64,000 nt of DNA from Streptomyces sp. 549 (lineage in GTDB: Bacteria > Actinomycetota > Actinomycetes > Streptomycetales > Streptomycetaceae). The stretch's first letter is position 1. Every line of letters begins with the position of its first letter. The notes beneath the pieces were generated by a model. The model made no database searches, was not told the origin of the DNA, and saw only the letters and a list, made by a program, of their open reading frames with translations. Position numbers and translations under genes: made by a program. This document shows, piece by piece, positions 27,301 to 35,662 of the stretch. The stretch lies in NCBI RefSeq assembly GCF_030124175.1, contig NZ_JASKMT010000005.1, positions 248,001 to 312,000 of the forward strand. The letters run 5' to 3'.

Positions 27301-27866
27301 GCACGCCGGGCCCCGACCACGGCGGCCTTGGTCTGCAGCAGGTCCTGGGTGGTCTCCACCAGCAGGGCGTCTGCGCCGCCGGCGACAAGGCCCTCGGCGT
27401 TGGCCTGGTAGGCGTCCCGCAGGGTGGCGTAGGGGGCGTGGCCGAGGGTGGGCAGCTTGGTGCCGGGGCCCATCGAGCCGAGCACCCAGCGGGCGCGGCC
27501 GTCACCGCCGGTGAAGCGGTCGGCGACCTCGCGGGCGATCCGGGCGCCGGACTCCGACAGTTCGAAGACCCGCTCGGGGATGTCGTACTCGGCCAGTGCG
27601 GCGTGGTTGGCGCCGAAGGTGTTGGTCTCGACGCAGTCGACGCCCACCGCGAAGTACGCCTCGTGCACGGAGGCGACGATGTCGGGGCGGGTGATGTTGA
27701 GGATCTCGTTGCAGCCCTCCAGCTGCTGGAAGTCCTCCATCGTCGGGTCCTGGTCCTGGAGCATCGTGCCCATGGCGCCGTCTGCGACCACGACCCGGGA
27801 GGCGAGTGCCTCGCGGAGGGTCTCAGGTTCGGCGGCGGGTGTTGTCGGCGCGTGGTGCGAGGACAT
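24342..27866 (-). CDS. metH: Cobalamin-dependent methionine synthase
   Basis: A 1174-residue multidomain enzyme that moves a methyl group from methyltetrahydrofolate to homocysteine through cobalamin. Domains in order: homocysteine-binding with zinc cysteines (VGGCCGTTP, about 300), pterin-binding (ERTNANGSKKFR), B12-binding cap and Rossmann domain (DVHDIGKNLV base-off motif, about 760) and a C-terminal AdoMet reactivation domain (GYGACPEL). The ATG at 27866 has GGAG 8 bases upstream. It diverges from gylR. No B12 riboswitch is visible in its leader. Confidence 0.97.
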   Translation of the reverse strand: MSSHHAPTTPAAEPETLREALASRVVVADGAMGTMLQDQDPTMEDFQQLEGCNEILNITRPDIVASVHEAYFAVGVDCVETNTFGANHAALAEYDIPERVFELSESGARIAREVADRFTGGDGRARWVLGSMGPGTKLPTLGHAPYATLRDAYQANAEGLVAGGADALLVETTQDLLQTKAAVVGARRALAAVGGADLPVIVSVTVETTGTMLLGSEIGAALTALEPLGIDMIGMNCATGPAEMSEHLRYLSRHSRVPLLCMPNAGLPVLGKDGAHYPLTPGELADAQQNFVSDYGLSLVGGCCGTTPEHLRQVVERVRGAELAPRDPRPEPGAASLYQTVPFRQDTAYLAIGERTNANGSKKFRTAMLEGRWDDCVEMARDQIREGAHMLDLCVDYVGRDGAADMAELAGRFATASTLPIVLDSTEIEVLRAGLEKLGGRAVINSVNYEDGDGPDSRFAKVTALAAEHGAALIALTIDEEGQARTVEHKVAVAERLIEDLTGNWGVREEDILVDCLTFTICTGQEESRKDGVATIEAIRELKRRHPEVQTTLGLSNISFGLNPAARIVLNSVFLDECVKAGLDSAIVHASKIMPIARLEDEQVEVALDLIHDRRREGYDPLQRLLELFEGVDATSVRATRAEELAALPLDERLQRRIIDGERNGLEADLDEALQTRPALDIVNDTLLAGMKVVGELFGSGQMQLPFVLQSAEVMKTAVAHLEPHMEKAADGEAAEGKGTIVLATVRGDVHDIGKNLVDIILSNNGYTVVNLGIKQPVGAILDAAKEHRADVIGMSGLLVKSTVIMKENLQELNSRGMAADYPVILGGAALTRAYVEQDLHEVYQGEVRYARDAFEGLRLMDALIAVKRGVPGAALPELRQRRVARRDSGAASVEEVEDTTRSDVAADNPVPEPPFWGTRVSKGIQLKEYASWLDEGALFKGQWGLKQARSGDGPGYEELVETEGRPRLRGLLDKLHTDNLLEAAVVHGYFPCHSEGNDLVLLHDDGSERTRFTFPRQRRGRRLCLADFFRPRESGQTDVVGLQVVTVGSRIGEATADLFAADSYRDYLELHGLSVQLAEALAEYWHARVRAELGFAAEDPEAMEDMFALRYRGARFSLGYGACPELADRAKIAELLQPERIGVKLSEEYQLHPEQSTDAIVLHHPDATYFNAR

Positions 27867-28030
27867 GTGGGTGCTCCCTGGAGTGCGACGGCTGTCGGCT
27901 TTGCGTCCGGTGTGGGGCGGACGCACCCGGCAAGGGTATCCGCACGGCCCTTTCCCGCCCTGAGGCGTTCCGAGGCGTGGACCGCCGTAGACTCGCATCG
28001 ATTACCACGGGAACGACATGATCCGATACC

Positions 28031-28054
28031 GTTCGGCATTGTCGACCACCGGCC
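28031..28054 (+). promoter_or_regulatory. Candidate GylR operator upstream of gylR
   Basis: GTTCGGC at 28031 is followed by GTCGACCACCGG at 28041-28052. A closely similar arrangement (GTTCGGC then GTCGAACACCGG) occurs before glpF at 28951-28979. Shared position before the regulator and its target operon suggests an autoregulatory binding site. Confidence 0.5.
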
Positions 28055-28087
28055 GGTAGGCCGGCCCGGGAGAAAGAGGTTTGACCG

Positions 28088-28852
28088 ATGGCCCGGAGTA
28101 TCCAGTCCCTGGAGCGGGCAGCTGCGGTACTGCGCCTGCTCGCCGGCGGCGAGCGCCGACTCGGACTTTCCGACATCGCGTCCACCCTCGGGCTCGCCAA
28201 GGGCACCGCCCACGGCCTGCTGCGCACCCTCCAGCAGGAGGGCTTCGTCGAGCAGGACGAGGCGTCCGGCCGCTACCAGCTGGGCGCGGAGCTGCTCCGC
28301 CTGGGCAACAGCTACCTCGACGTGCACGAGCTGCGCGCCCGTGCCCTGGTCTGGTCGGACGACCTGGCCCGATCCAGCGGCGAGGCGGTCTACCTGGGGG
28401 TGCTCCACCAGCAGGGCGTGCTGGTGGTGCACCACGTCTTCCGGCCGGACGACAGCCGGCAGGTGCTGGAGATCGGCGCGATGCAGCCGCTGCACAGCAC
28501 CGCCATGGGCAAGATACTGGCGGCCTACGACCCCGTGGCGCACAGCGAACTGGTGGACGGCGAGCGGCAGGCGTTCACCGAACGGACCACGACCGGACTC
28601 TCCGACCTGGAGGGCTGCCTCGAACTGGCCAGGGCGCGGGGGTGGGCGTCCGACCTGGAGGAGACCTGGGAGGGCGTGGCCTCCGTCGCCGCACCCATCC
28701 ACGACCGCCGCAGGCTGCCGGTGGGGGCGGTCGGCGTGACCGGGGCGGTGGAGCGCCTCTGTGAGAACGGCGCCATCCGACCAGGACTCATCGCCTCCGT
28801 ACGCGACTGCGCACGCTCGGTGTCCCGCGACCTCGGGGCCAGCCGCTTCTAG
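28088..28852 (+). CDS. gylR: IclR-family glycerol operon regulator GylR
   Basis: A 254-residue IclR-type regulator with an N-terminal winged HTH (residues 6-65; LSDIASTLGLAKGTAHGLLRTL) and a C-terminal effector domain (about 80-250). In Streptomyces GylR represses the glycerol operon and its own gene; glycerol-3-phosphate is the reported inducer. Placement directly before glpF-glpK-glpD, and similar motifs before both transcription units, support the name. The ATG at 28088 has GAAAGAGG upstream. Confidence 0.94.
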   Translation: MARSIQSLERAAAVLRLLAGGERRLGLSDIASTLGLAKGTAHGLLRTLQQEGFVEQDEASGRYQLGAELLRLGNSYLDVHELRARALVWSDDLARSSGEAVYLGVLHQQGVLVVHHVFRPDDSRQVLEIGAMQPLHSTAMGKILAAYDPVAHSELVDGERQAFTERTTTGLSDLEGCLELARARGWASDLEETWEGVASVAAPIHDRRRLPVGAVGVTGAVERLCENGAIRPGLIASVRDCARSVSRDLGASRF

Positions 28853-28918
28853 AACAGGCCGCCTGCGCCACTGCAAGCCACAATTGAGACACGTTCGAAG
28901 AGCCCGTTACCCAACCTC

Positions 28919-28947
28919 TTGACGATGCCCCCGAGGAGGACAACACT
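28919..28947 (+). promoter_or_regulatory. Candidate glpFKD promoter
   Basis: TTGACG (28919-28924) and AACACT (28942-28947) are separated by 17 bases. The -35 is a strong match; the -10 is poor. Initiation would fall inside the operator-like repeat at 28951, as expected for a repressed promoter. Confidence 0.4.
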
Positions 28948-28950
28948 GCC

Positions 28951-28979
28951 GTTCGGCGGTCGACAATGTCGAACACCGG
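28951..28979 (+). promoter_or_regulatory. Candidate GylR operator upstream of glpF
   Basis: GTTCGGCGGTCGACAATGTC followed by GAACACCGG contains the outer repeat GTTCG/CGAAC around a central GTCGAC. It shares GTTCGGC and GTCGAnCACCGG with the element before gylR. Confidence 0.5.
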
Positions 28980-29024
28980 ACGGGACCCGGTTCCGCCATC
29001 CCCCTGTGAACAAAGGAGTCGCGG

Positions 29025-29810
29025 GTGTCCAGCTCCGACATCATCATCGGCGAGATCATCGGAACCGCCGTTCTCATCCTCCTGGGCGGCGGCGTCTGCG
29101 CCGCTGTGACCTTCAAGCGCTCGAAGGCGTACAACGCCGGCTGGGTCGCCATCGCCTTCGGCTGGGGCATGGCCGTGCTCACCGCCGCCTACATGGTGGC
29201 CGGCGTGTCGGGCGCGCACATCAACCCGGCCGTCACCGTGGGCCTGGCGGTCCAGGGCGGCACGGAGTGGGCCGACGTGCCGCTCTACGTCATCTCCCAG
29301 CTGATCGGCGCGATGATCGGCGCCGCGCTGGTGTGGATCGCCTACTACGGCCAGTTCCACAGCCACCTGACGGACCGCGAGATCGTCGGCGAGGCCGACC
29401 GCGACCCCACGCAGAAGCCGAAGACCGCCGGCCCCGGTCCGGTGCTGGGCATCTTCTCCACCGGCCCGGAGATCAGGAAGTACTGGCAGAACCTCGCAAC
29501 GGAGATTATCGCCACCGTCGTCCTGGTACTCGCCATCCTGACCCAGGGCCTGAACCAGGACGGTGACGGCCTCGGCCCGCTCGGCGTGCTGATCGTCTCG
29601 CTGGTCGTCGTGTCGATCGGCCTGTCGCTGGGCGGACCGACCGGTTACGCGATCAACCCGGCCCGCGACCTCGGCCCGCGCATAGTTCACTCGCTGCTGC
29701 CGCTGCCGAACAAGGGCGGGTCGGACTGGGCATACGCCTGGGTACCCGTCGTCGGACCGCTGATCGGTGGCGCGCTGGCCGGCGGCATCTACCAGCTCGC
29801 GTTCGCCTGA
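29025..29810 (+). CDS. glpF: Glycerol uptake facilitator (aquaglyceroporin)
   Basis: A 261-residue MIP-family channel for passive glycerol entry. Two NPA motifs mark the pore ([11 protein letters not shown] about residue 65 and [13 protein letters not shown] about 210). The arginine and aspartate after the second NPA (NPARDLGPR) are typical of glycerol-conducting members. Six hydrophobic segments are visible. The GTG start at 29025 has AAGGAG upstream. It is the first gene of the glycerol operon; glpK begins 37 bases after its stop. Confidence 0.95.
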   Translation: MSSSDIIIGEIIGTAVLILLGGGVCAAVTFKRSKAYNAGWVAIAFGWGMAVLTAAYMVAGVSGAHINPAVTVGLAVQGGTEWADVPLYVISQLIGAMIGAALVWIAYYGQFHSHLTDREIVGEADRDPTQKPKTAGPGPVLGIFSTGPEIRKYWQNLATEIIATVVLVLAILTQGLNQDGDGLGPLGVLIVSLVVVSIGLSLGGPTGYAINPARDLGPRIVHSLLPLPNKGGSDWAYAWVPVVGPLIGGALAGGIYQLAFA

Positions 29811-29847
29811 GGACCTTCGACCACTTCGACTTCCGGGAGCTTCCACA

Positions 29848-31374
29848 ATGACTGACAGCCACTCCACCGGCCCGTTCATCGCCGCGATCGACCAGGGCAC
29901 CACCTCCAGCCGCTGCATCGTCTTCGACACCGACGGCCGCATCGTCGCCGTCGACCAGAAGGAGCACGAGCAGATCTTCCCCAAGCCCGGCTGGGTCGAG
30001 CACGACGCCGCGGAGATCTGGACCAACGTCCAGGAGGTCGTCGACGGGGCCGTGCGCAAGGCCGGGATCACCCGTGACGACGTCAAGGCGATCGGCATCA
30101 CCAACCAGCGCGAGACGACGCTGCTCTGGGACAAGGCCACCGGCGAGCCGGTGCACAACGCACTGGTCTGGCAGGACACCCGTACCGACGCGCTCTGCAA
30201 GGAACTGGGCCGCAACGTGGGCCAGGACCGCTTCCGCCGCCAGACCGGGCTGCCGCTCGCGTCCTACTTCGCCGGCCCCAAGATCCGCTGGCTGCTGGAC
30301 AACGTCGAGGGCCTGCGCGAGCGCGCCGAGCGCGGCGAGATCCTCTTCGGCACCATGGACTCCTGGGTCATCTGGAACCTCACCGGCGGCACCGACGGCG
30401 GCGTGCACGTCACGGACGTCACCAACGCCAGCCGCACCATGCTGATGAACCTCCACACCATGGCCTGGGACGAGAAGATCTGCGACTCCATGGGTGTGCC
30501 CATGGAGCTGCTGCCCGAGATCCGCTCCTCCGCCGAGGTGTACGGCGAGGCCGCCAGCGGCGCGCTGGCCGGCGTGCCGGTGGCCTCCGCCCTCGGCGAC
30601 CAGCAGGCCGCGCTGTTCGGCCAGACCTGCTTCTCCACCGGTGAGGGCAAGTCCACCTACGGCACCGGCACCTTCCTGCTGATGAACACCGGCACCGAGC
30701 CGATCAACTCCTACAACGGCTTGCTCACCACCGTCGGCTACCGCATCGGCGACCAGGACCCGGTCTACGCCCTGGAGGGCTCGATCGCGGTCACCGGTTC
30801 GCTCGTGCAGTGGATGCGCGACCAGATGGGGCTGATCAGCACCGCGGCGGAGATCGAGACGCTCGCCAGCTCCGTCGAGGACAACGGCGGTGCCTACTTC
30901 GTGCCGGCCTTCTCCGGCCTTTTCGCCCCCTACTGGCGCTCCGACGCCCGGGGCGTCATCGCCGGCCTGACCCGGTACGTGACCAAGGCGCACCTGGCCA
31001 GGGCCGTGCTGGAGGCGACCGCCTGGCAGACCCGGGAGATCGTCGACGCCATGTCGAAGGACTCCGGCGTGGAGCTGACCGCGCTGAAGGTCGACGGCGG
31101 CATGACGTCGAACAACCTGCTGATGCAGAACATCGCCGACTTCGTCGACGCGCCCGTGGTGCGCCCGATGGTCGCCGAGACCACCTGCCTCGGCGCCGCC
31201 TACGCCGCCGGCCTCGCCGTCGGCTACTGGCCCGACACCGACACGCTGCGCGCCAACTGGCGCCGGGCCGCCGAATGGACCCCCCGAATGGACGCGGAGA
31301 CCCGCGACCGCGAGTACAAGAACTGGCTCAAGGCCGTCGAGCGGACCATGGGCTGGATCGAAGAGGAGAACTGA
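29848..31374 (+). CDS. glpK: Glycerol kinase
   Basis: A 508-residue FGGY-family kinase that phosphorylates glycerol to sn-glycerol-3-phosphate. Landmarks are the N-terminal phosphate loop [16 protein letters not shown], the substrate site [13 protein letters not shown] with WQDTRT, and the C-terminal ATP site [15 protein letters not shown] and [10 protein letters not shown]. Length is standard. The product is both the GlpD substrate and probable inducer of the operon through GylR. The ATG at 29848 is preceded by GGGAG. Confidence 0.97.
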   Translation: MTDSHSTGPFIAAIDQGTTSSRCIVFDTDGRIVAVDQKEHEQIFPKPGWVEHDAAEIWTNVQEVVDGAVRKAGITRDDVKAIGITNQRETTLLWDKATGEPVHNALVWQDTRTDALCKELGRNVGQDRFRRQTGLPLASYFAGPKIRWLLDNVEGLRERAERGEILFGTMDSWVIWNLTGGTDGGVHVTDVTNASRTMLMNLHTMAWDEKICDSMGVPMELLPEIRSSAEVYGEAASGALAGVPVASALGDQQAALFGQTCFSTGEGKSTYGTGTFLLMNTGTEPINSYNGLLTTVGYRIGDQDPVYALEGSIAVTGSLVQWMRDQMGLISTAAEIETLASSVEDNGGAYFVPAFSGLFAPYWRSDARGVIAGLTRYVTKAHLARAVLEATAWQTREIVDAMSKDSGVELTALKVDGGMTSNNLLMQNIADFVDAPVVRPMVAETTCLGAAYAAGLAVGYWPDTDTLRANWRRAAEWTPRMDAETRDREYKNWLKAVERTMGWIEEEN

Positions 31375-31379
31375 TCAGA

Positions 31380-32990
31380 ATGAACACCCTGCAGAGCGTC
31401 CCCACCCTCGGGGCGCACCCGGCTGCCGGTCCCAACCCAGGCCGGGCCGAGGCCAGAGAACTACTCGCGAACGCGACGTACGACCTCCTGGTCATCGGCG
31501 GCGGCATCCTGGGCACCTCGGTCGCCTGGCATGCGGCGCAGTCGGGGCTGCGGGTGGCGATGGTGGACGCCGGCGACTTCGCCGGCGCCACCTCGTCCGC
31601 GTCCTCCAAGCTGGTGCACGGCGGGCTGCGCTACCTGCAGACCGGCTCCGTCAAGCTGGTCGCGGAGAACCATCACGAGCGTCGGGTGCTGGCCAAGGAC
31701 GTGGCCCCGCACCTCGTCAACCCGCTCACCTTCTACCTGCCCGTCTACAAGGGCGGGCCGCACGGCGCCGCCAAGCTCGGTGCGGGCGTCTTCGCCTACT
31801 CGGCGCTGTCCGCGTTCGGGGACGGCGTCGGGCGGGTCATCTCGCCCGCCAAGGCCGCGGCGGACAACCCGGGACTGCGCACCGAGAACCTGAAGGCGGT
31901 CGCGGTCTACGGCGACCACCAGATGAACGACTCCCGGGTGGCCGTGATGACGGTCCGGGCGGCGGTGGAGTCCGGTGCCGTGGTGCTCAACCACGCCGAG
32001 GTCACCGGGCTGCGCTTCACCCACGGCCGGGTAACCGGCGCCGAACTGAAGGACCGTCTCGACGGTTCCGAGTTCGGGGTGAACGCCCGGCTGGTGCTCA
32101 ACGCCACGGGGCCGTGGGTGGACCACCTGCGGCGCATGGAGCACGCGGGTGCGGCACCGAGCATCCGCCTCTCCAAGGGGGCGCACGTGGTCCTGAAGCG
32201 GCGCGCGCCGTGGAAGGCCGCGCTGGCCACGCCGATCGACAAGTACCGCATCACCTTCGCGCTGCCGTGGGAGGACCAGCTGATGCTGGGCACCACCGAC
32301 GAGAAGTACGAGGGTGACCCCGCGGAGGTCGCCGCGACCGACGCCGACATCGACCAGATCCTGGACGAGGCGGCGATCTCGGTCCGCGACGAGCACCTGT
32401 CGCGCGACCTGATCACCTACGCCTTCGCCGGCCTTCGGGTACTTCCCGGCGGCCCCGGCGGCGTGGAGTCGGCGAAGCGCGAGACGGTGGTCTCCGAGGG
32501 GCGCGGCGGCATGCTGTCCGTGGCGGGCGGCAAGTGGACGACGTACCGGCACATCGGCCGCACGGTGATGAACCGGCTGGCCAAGCTGCCCGGCGGGCTG
32601 CTGAGCGAGGACATGCAGCCGGTGTCCACGCTGCCGCGCCGGGTGCCGCTGCCGGGCATCGCCAACCCGAACGCGGTCGCCCACCGGCTGATGGTCGACC
32701 GCGACCCGGGCACCCGCCCGGACCCGCTGACGGCCCGCCACCTGGCCACCCACTACGGCTCGCTGTCGTTCGACATCGCGCGGCTGGTGGCCCAGGACCC
32801 GGCACTGGGCGAGCGCATCCACCCCGACGGGCCGGAGATCTGGGCGCAGGTCGTCTACGCACGGGACCAGGAGTGGGCCATGACGGCGGACGACGTGCTG
32901 CGGCGCCGCACCACGCTGACCGTGCGCGGCCTGGACACCCCCGAGGTGCGCGAGCGCGTGCAGCAGCTGCTCGACGCCCGCGACGCCTGA
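31380..32990 (+). CDS. glpD: Aerobic glycerol-3-phosphate dehydrogenase
   Basis: A 536-residue FAD enzyme at the membrane that oxidises glycerol-3-phosphate to dihydroxyacetone phosphate and passes electrons to quinone. The FAD-binding motif is LLVIGGGILGTSVAW (about residue 36). The SSKLVHGGLRYL segment and the AGGKWTTYR motif are characteristic of GlpD. It starts 5 bases after the glpK stop, so it is translationally close, and the operon ends at a 19-bp hairpin. Confidence 0.96.
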   Translation: MNTLQSVPTLGAHPAAGPNPGRAEARELLANATYDLLVIGGGILGTSVAWHAAQSGLRVAMVDAGDFAGATSSASSKLVHGGLRYLQTGSVKLVAENHHERRVLAKDVAPHLVNPLTFYLPVYKGGPHGAAKLGAGVFAYSALSAFGDGVGRVISPAKAAADNPGLRTENLKAVAVYGDHQMNDSRVAVMTVRAAVESGAVVLNHAEVTGLRFTHGRVTGAELKDRLDGSEFGVNARLVLNATGPWVDHLRRMEHAGAAPSIRLSKGAHVVLKRRAPWKAALATPIDKYRITFALPWEDQLMLGTTDEKYEGDPAEVAATDADIDQILDEAAISVRDEHLSRDLITYAFAGLRVLPGGPGGVESAKRETVVSEGRGGMLSVAGGKWTTYRHIGRTVMNRLAKLPGGLLSEDMQPVSTLPRRVPLPGIANPNAVAHRLMVDRDPGTRPDPLTARHLATHYGSLSFDIARLVAQDPALGERIHPDGPEIWAQVVYARDQEWAMTADDVLRRRTTLTVRGLDTPEVRERVQQLLDARDA

Positions 32991-32999
32991 GCCGTCCCA

Positions 33000-33044
33000 G
33001 GGGCCCGGGGGTCCGCCGCAGGTGACGGCGGACCCCCGGGCCCC
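33000..33044 (+). terminator. Terminator of the glycerol operon
   Basis: A perfect 19-base-pair GC-rich stem (33000-33018 with 33026-33044) around the loop caggtga, 10 bases after the glpD stop. Confidence 0.88.
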
Positions 33045-33207
33045 ACGTCTGCCCGGGAGCGGGTGCGGGCGCGGCGGTGCCGGACGGATAGGCGTGCGAG
33101 GGCTGCGGCTTGGGCAAGGTCACGCCGTAGGCTGGGCCCGCACGCAACACGAACGGCAGCCGGACAGGGGCGTCTCGCCTGCGTCCGGCACTGGAAGGAG
33201 GCACTGG

Positions 33208-34239
33208 GTGATCGAGCTCGAGGGGGTTCCCGAGCTGGTCGACCCGGTCATGGTGGCCGCGTTCGAAGGCTGGAACGACGCCGGCGACGCCGCCTCCACC
33301 GCGGTCGGGCACCTGGACCGGGAATGGAAGGGTGAGGTCTTCGCCGCGCTCGACGCCGAGGACTACTACGACTTCCAGGTCAACCGGCCGCACGTGTGGC
33401 TGGACGACGGGGTGCGCAAGGTGACGTGGCCGACGACCCGGCTCTCCGTGGTGCGGATCGGCGGCGACAAGCCGCGCGACCTGGTCCTGGTGCGCGGAAT
33501 CGAGCCGAGCATGCGGTGGCGGTCGTTCTGCAACGAGCTGCTGGGCTTCGCCCACGAGCTGGGCGTGGAGATGGTCGTGGTGCTGGGCGCGCTGCTCGGC
33601 GACACCCCTCACACCCGGCCGGTTCCGGTCACCGGCATCACCTCCGACGCCGACCTCGCCCGCACTATGGGCCTGGAGGAGTCCCGTTACGAGGGGCCGA
33701 CCGGCATCGTCGGCATCCTGCAGGAGGCCTGTACGCACGCCGGTGTGCCCGCGGTCAGCCTGTGGGCGGCCGTGCCGCACTACGTCTCGCAACCGCCCAA
33801 CCCGAAGGCGGCGCTGGCCCTGCTGAACCGGCTGGAGGACCTGCTGGGCGTCCGCATCCCGCTGGGCGAACTGCCCGAGGACGCCAGGGCCTGGCAGGTG
33901 GGCGTGGACCAGCTCGCCGCCGAGGACACCGAGGTGGCCGAGTACGTGCAGTCGCTGGAGGAGGCCCGGGACACCGCCGAGCTGCCCGAGGCGTCCGGCG
34001 AGGCGATCGCGAAGGAGTTCGAGCGCTACCTGCGGCGCCGGGACGGTCAGCCAGGCGGTCCACCGGGCGGCACCCACGCGTCGGAGAGTGGCCTGGGCGG
34101 CGACGCGGGTTCCTACCTGCGCGATCCCGGCAGCGGCCGTTCCCGGCCGCAGTGGCACAAGCCGGGTGAGGCGAACGAGCCCCCGGAGCCGCCCGCCTCC
34201 GGTGAGGGCTCCGAGAGCGGCGACGGCCCCGACTGCTGA
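33208..34239 (+). CDS. parJ: PAC2-family protein, ParJ homologue
   Basis: A 343-residue PAC2-domain protein (proteasome assembly chaperone 2-like fold, residues about 1-250; FEGWNDAGDAASTAVGHL is the family opening). Its position after glpD and before mshC matches SCO1662, named ParJ in S. coelicolor, reported to bind ParA and affect chromosome segregation during sporulation. The last 90 residues are disordered and Gly/Pro/Glu-rich. The GTG at 33208 has GGAAGGAG about 9 bases upstream. The name rests on gene order and family, not on direct evidence of ParA binding. Confidence 0.85.
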   Translation: MIELEGVPELVDPVMVAAFEGWNDAGDAASTAVGHLDREWKGEVFAALDAEDYYDFQVNRPHVWLDDGVRKVTWPTTRLSVVRIGGDKPRDLVLVRGIEPSMRWRSFCNELLGFAHELGVEMVVVLGALLGDTPHTRPVPVTGITSDADLARTMGLEESRYEGPTGIVGILQEACTHAGVPAVSLWAAVPHYVSQPPNPKAALALLNRLEDLLGVRIPLGELPEDARAWQVGVDQLAAEDTEVAEYVQSLEEARDTAELPEASGEAIAKEFERYLRRRDGQPGGPPGGTHASESGLGGDAGSYLRDPGSGRSRPQWHKPGEANEPPEPPASGEGSESGDGPDC

Positions 34240-34263
34240 GAACCCCGCCCCCGCGGTCACCTT

Positions 34264-34283
34264 CCCGACTCCCCGGGGTCGGG
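34264..34283 (+). terminator. Weak terminator after parJ
   Basis: A short imperfect hairpin, cccgactcc paired with ggggtcggg, 25 bases after the stop codon. Confidence 0.45.
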
Positions 34284-34351
34284 TCAGCCCCACCCCCTGC
34301 GGCGGGTCAGCCGGATGGTTCGCGTCAGCGCGCCTCCGTAGCGTCCTGGAC

Positions 34352-35614
34352 ATGGATCTCACAGCGGGGAAGGGGCCGGGCCGACGCGCACCGGCCAGGG
34401 CGGCGAGGGCCGCGAGGACGACCACGGCGGCGGTGTGCGTGGGCGCGATGGTGGCCGCCGGCCTGCTGGCCACCGGAGCCACCGCGCACGGGGCGGATGC
34501 GGGCGGCGCGCAGCTGCGGCTGCAGAGGGACGCCGACGCGGTGCGCCACACCGGCGCCACCGGGCTGCTGGTGGAGGTGCGTGACGCCGCCGGTCGCACC
34601 ACCACCGCCCGGTCGGGTGTCGCCGACCTGCGGCGGGGCGGGCCCGTGCCGCAGCGGTCCTACTACCGCATCGGCAGCGACACCAAGACGATGGTGGCGG
34701 TGGTGGCCCTCCAGCTCGTCGCCGAGGGCGCGTTGAGCCTCGACGACACGGTGGAGCGGAGGCTGCCCGGGGTGGTGGCCGGGAACGGCAACGACGGCAG
34801 CCGCGTCACTCTTCGAAACCTGCTCCAGCACACCAGCGGGCTGACCGACTACACCGACATCCTCTTCGAGGACCCCGAGAAACTGACTCCCGCGTACTAC
34901 CGCGAGCACCGCTTCTCCGCGCAGACGCCCGGGGAGCAGGTCGCGCTGGCCATGACACGCGCGCCCGGCTGGCTGCCCGACGCCGACGACCCCGGCTCAC
35001 AGACCCGTTGGGCCTACTCCAACACCAACTACGTACTGGCCGGCATGATCATCGAGAGGGTCACCGGCCGCCCCTGGGAACACGCGGTCCACGAGCGGAT
35101 CGTCGAACCCCTGGGCCTGCGCCGCACCATGAGCATGGGGACGTCGGCGTACGTGCCCCGTCCCACCGCCTCCGGCTACACGCAGTTCCCCGGTCGCCGC
35201 GGACTGACCGACACCACGGTGTCGGTGGGCGGCGGTGCGGACGGCGGAGTGGTGAGTACCGCCGCAGACATGAACGTCTTCCTGCGCGCCCTGATGGGCG
35301 GCGACCTGCTGCCGCCCGCGCAGCTGGCGCAGATGCGCACCACCGTGCCGGCGCCGGTGGGCGACGACGGCGGTCCGGAACGCTACGGGCTGGGCATCGC
35401 CTGGCGCCCGGCCCCCGGATGCGCCGACGGAGTCTGGTACCACGGCGGCACCTCCTTCGGCACCGTCTCCGAGACGGCCGTGACCCCGGACGGGCGGGCG
35501 TCGGCCGCCGCGGCCGTCTTCACCACCCGCTTCGGCGACGAGAAGCGCTTCCTGGAGCAGGCCGCCGCCAGCATCCGGCTCGTCGACCGCGCGGTCTGCG
35601 CGAAACGCCGCTGA
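34352..35614 (+). CDS. Secreted serine hydrolase (beta-lactamase / DD-peptidase class C type)
   Basis: A 420-residue exported enzyme of the serine beta-lactamase/carboxypeptidase (S12) family. A basic N-terminus and a hydrophobic segment (about 22-45) form the signal peptide. The active site is complete: SDTK (the serine nucleophile and lysine), YSN as the second motif and HGG as the third. Such proteins range from D-alanyl-D-alanine carboxypeptidases to esterases; resistance function should not be assumed. The ATG at 34352 directly precedes the signal peptide. It is monocistronic, with a hairpin downstream. Confidence 0.9.
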   Translation: MDLTAGKGPGRRAPARAARAARTTTAAVCVGAMVAAGLLATGATAHGADAGGAQLRLQRDADAVRHTGATGLLVEVRDAAGRTTTARSGVADLRRGGPVPQRSYYRIGSDTKTMVAVVALQLVAEGALSLDDTVERRLPGVVAGNGNDGSRVTLRNLLQHTSGLTDYTDILFEDPEKLTPAYYREHRFSAQTPGEQVALAMTRAPGWLPDADDPGSQTRWAYSNTNYVLAGMIIERVTGRPWEHAVHERIVEPLGLRRTMSMGTSAYVPRPTASGYTQFPGRRGLTDTTVSVGGGADGGVVSTAADMNVFLRALMGGDLLPPAQLAQMRTTVPAPVGDDGGPERYGLGIAWRPAPGCADGVWYHGGTSFGTVSETAVTPDGRASAAAAVFTTRFGDEKRFLEQAAASIRLVDRAVCAKRR

Positions 35615-35621
35615 CGCGCAC

Positions 35622-35652
35622 GCCGGACGCACCCCGACGGGGTGCGTCCGGC
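35622..35652. terminator. Bidirectional terminator between serine hydrolase and mshC
   Basis: A perfect 14-base-pair stem, gccggacgcacccc with its complement, around the loop gac. It lies between converging genes. Confidence 0.82.
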
Positions 35653-35662
35653 ACCGGTCGCG

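Noticed and set aside
24282..28739. A 1485-codon open frame on the plus strand opposite metH
   Set aside because: It has no recognisable domains, is rich in Gly/Leu/Val/Arg, and mirrors metH; a GC-driven antisense frame.
28868..28880. GCCACTG sequence resembling the conserved B12 box of cobalamin riboswitches, in the same region as metH
   Set aside because: It lies after gylR on the plus strand, far from and opposite to the metH leader, and no surrounding riboswitch stems were found.
34352..35614. Serine hydrolase as an antibiotic-resistance beta-lactamase
   Set aside because: The three active-site motifs are shared by DD-peptidases and esterases, and nothing in the context supports resistance.
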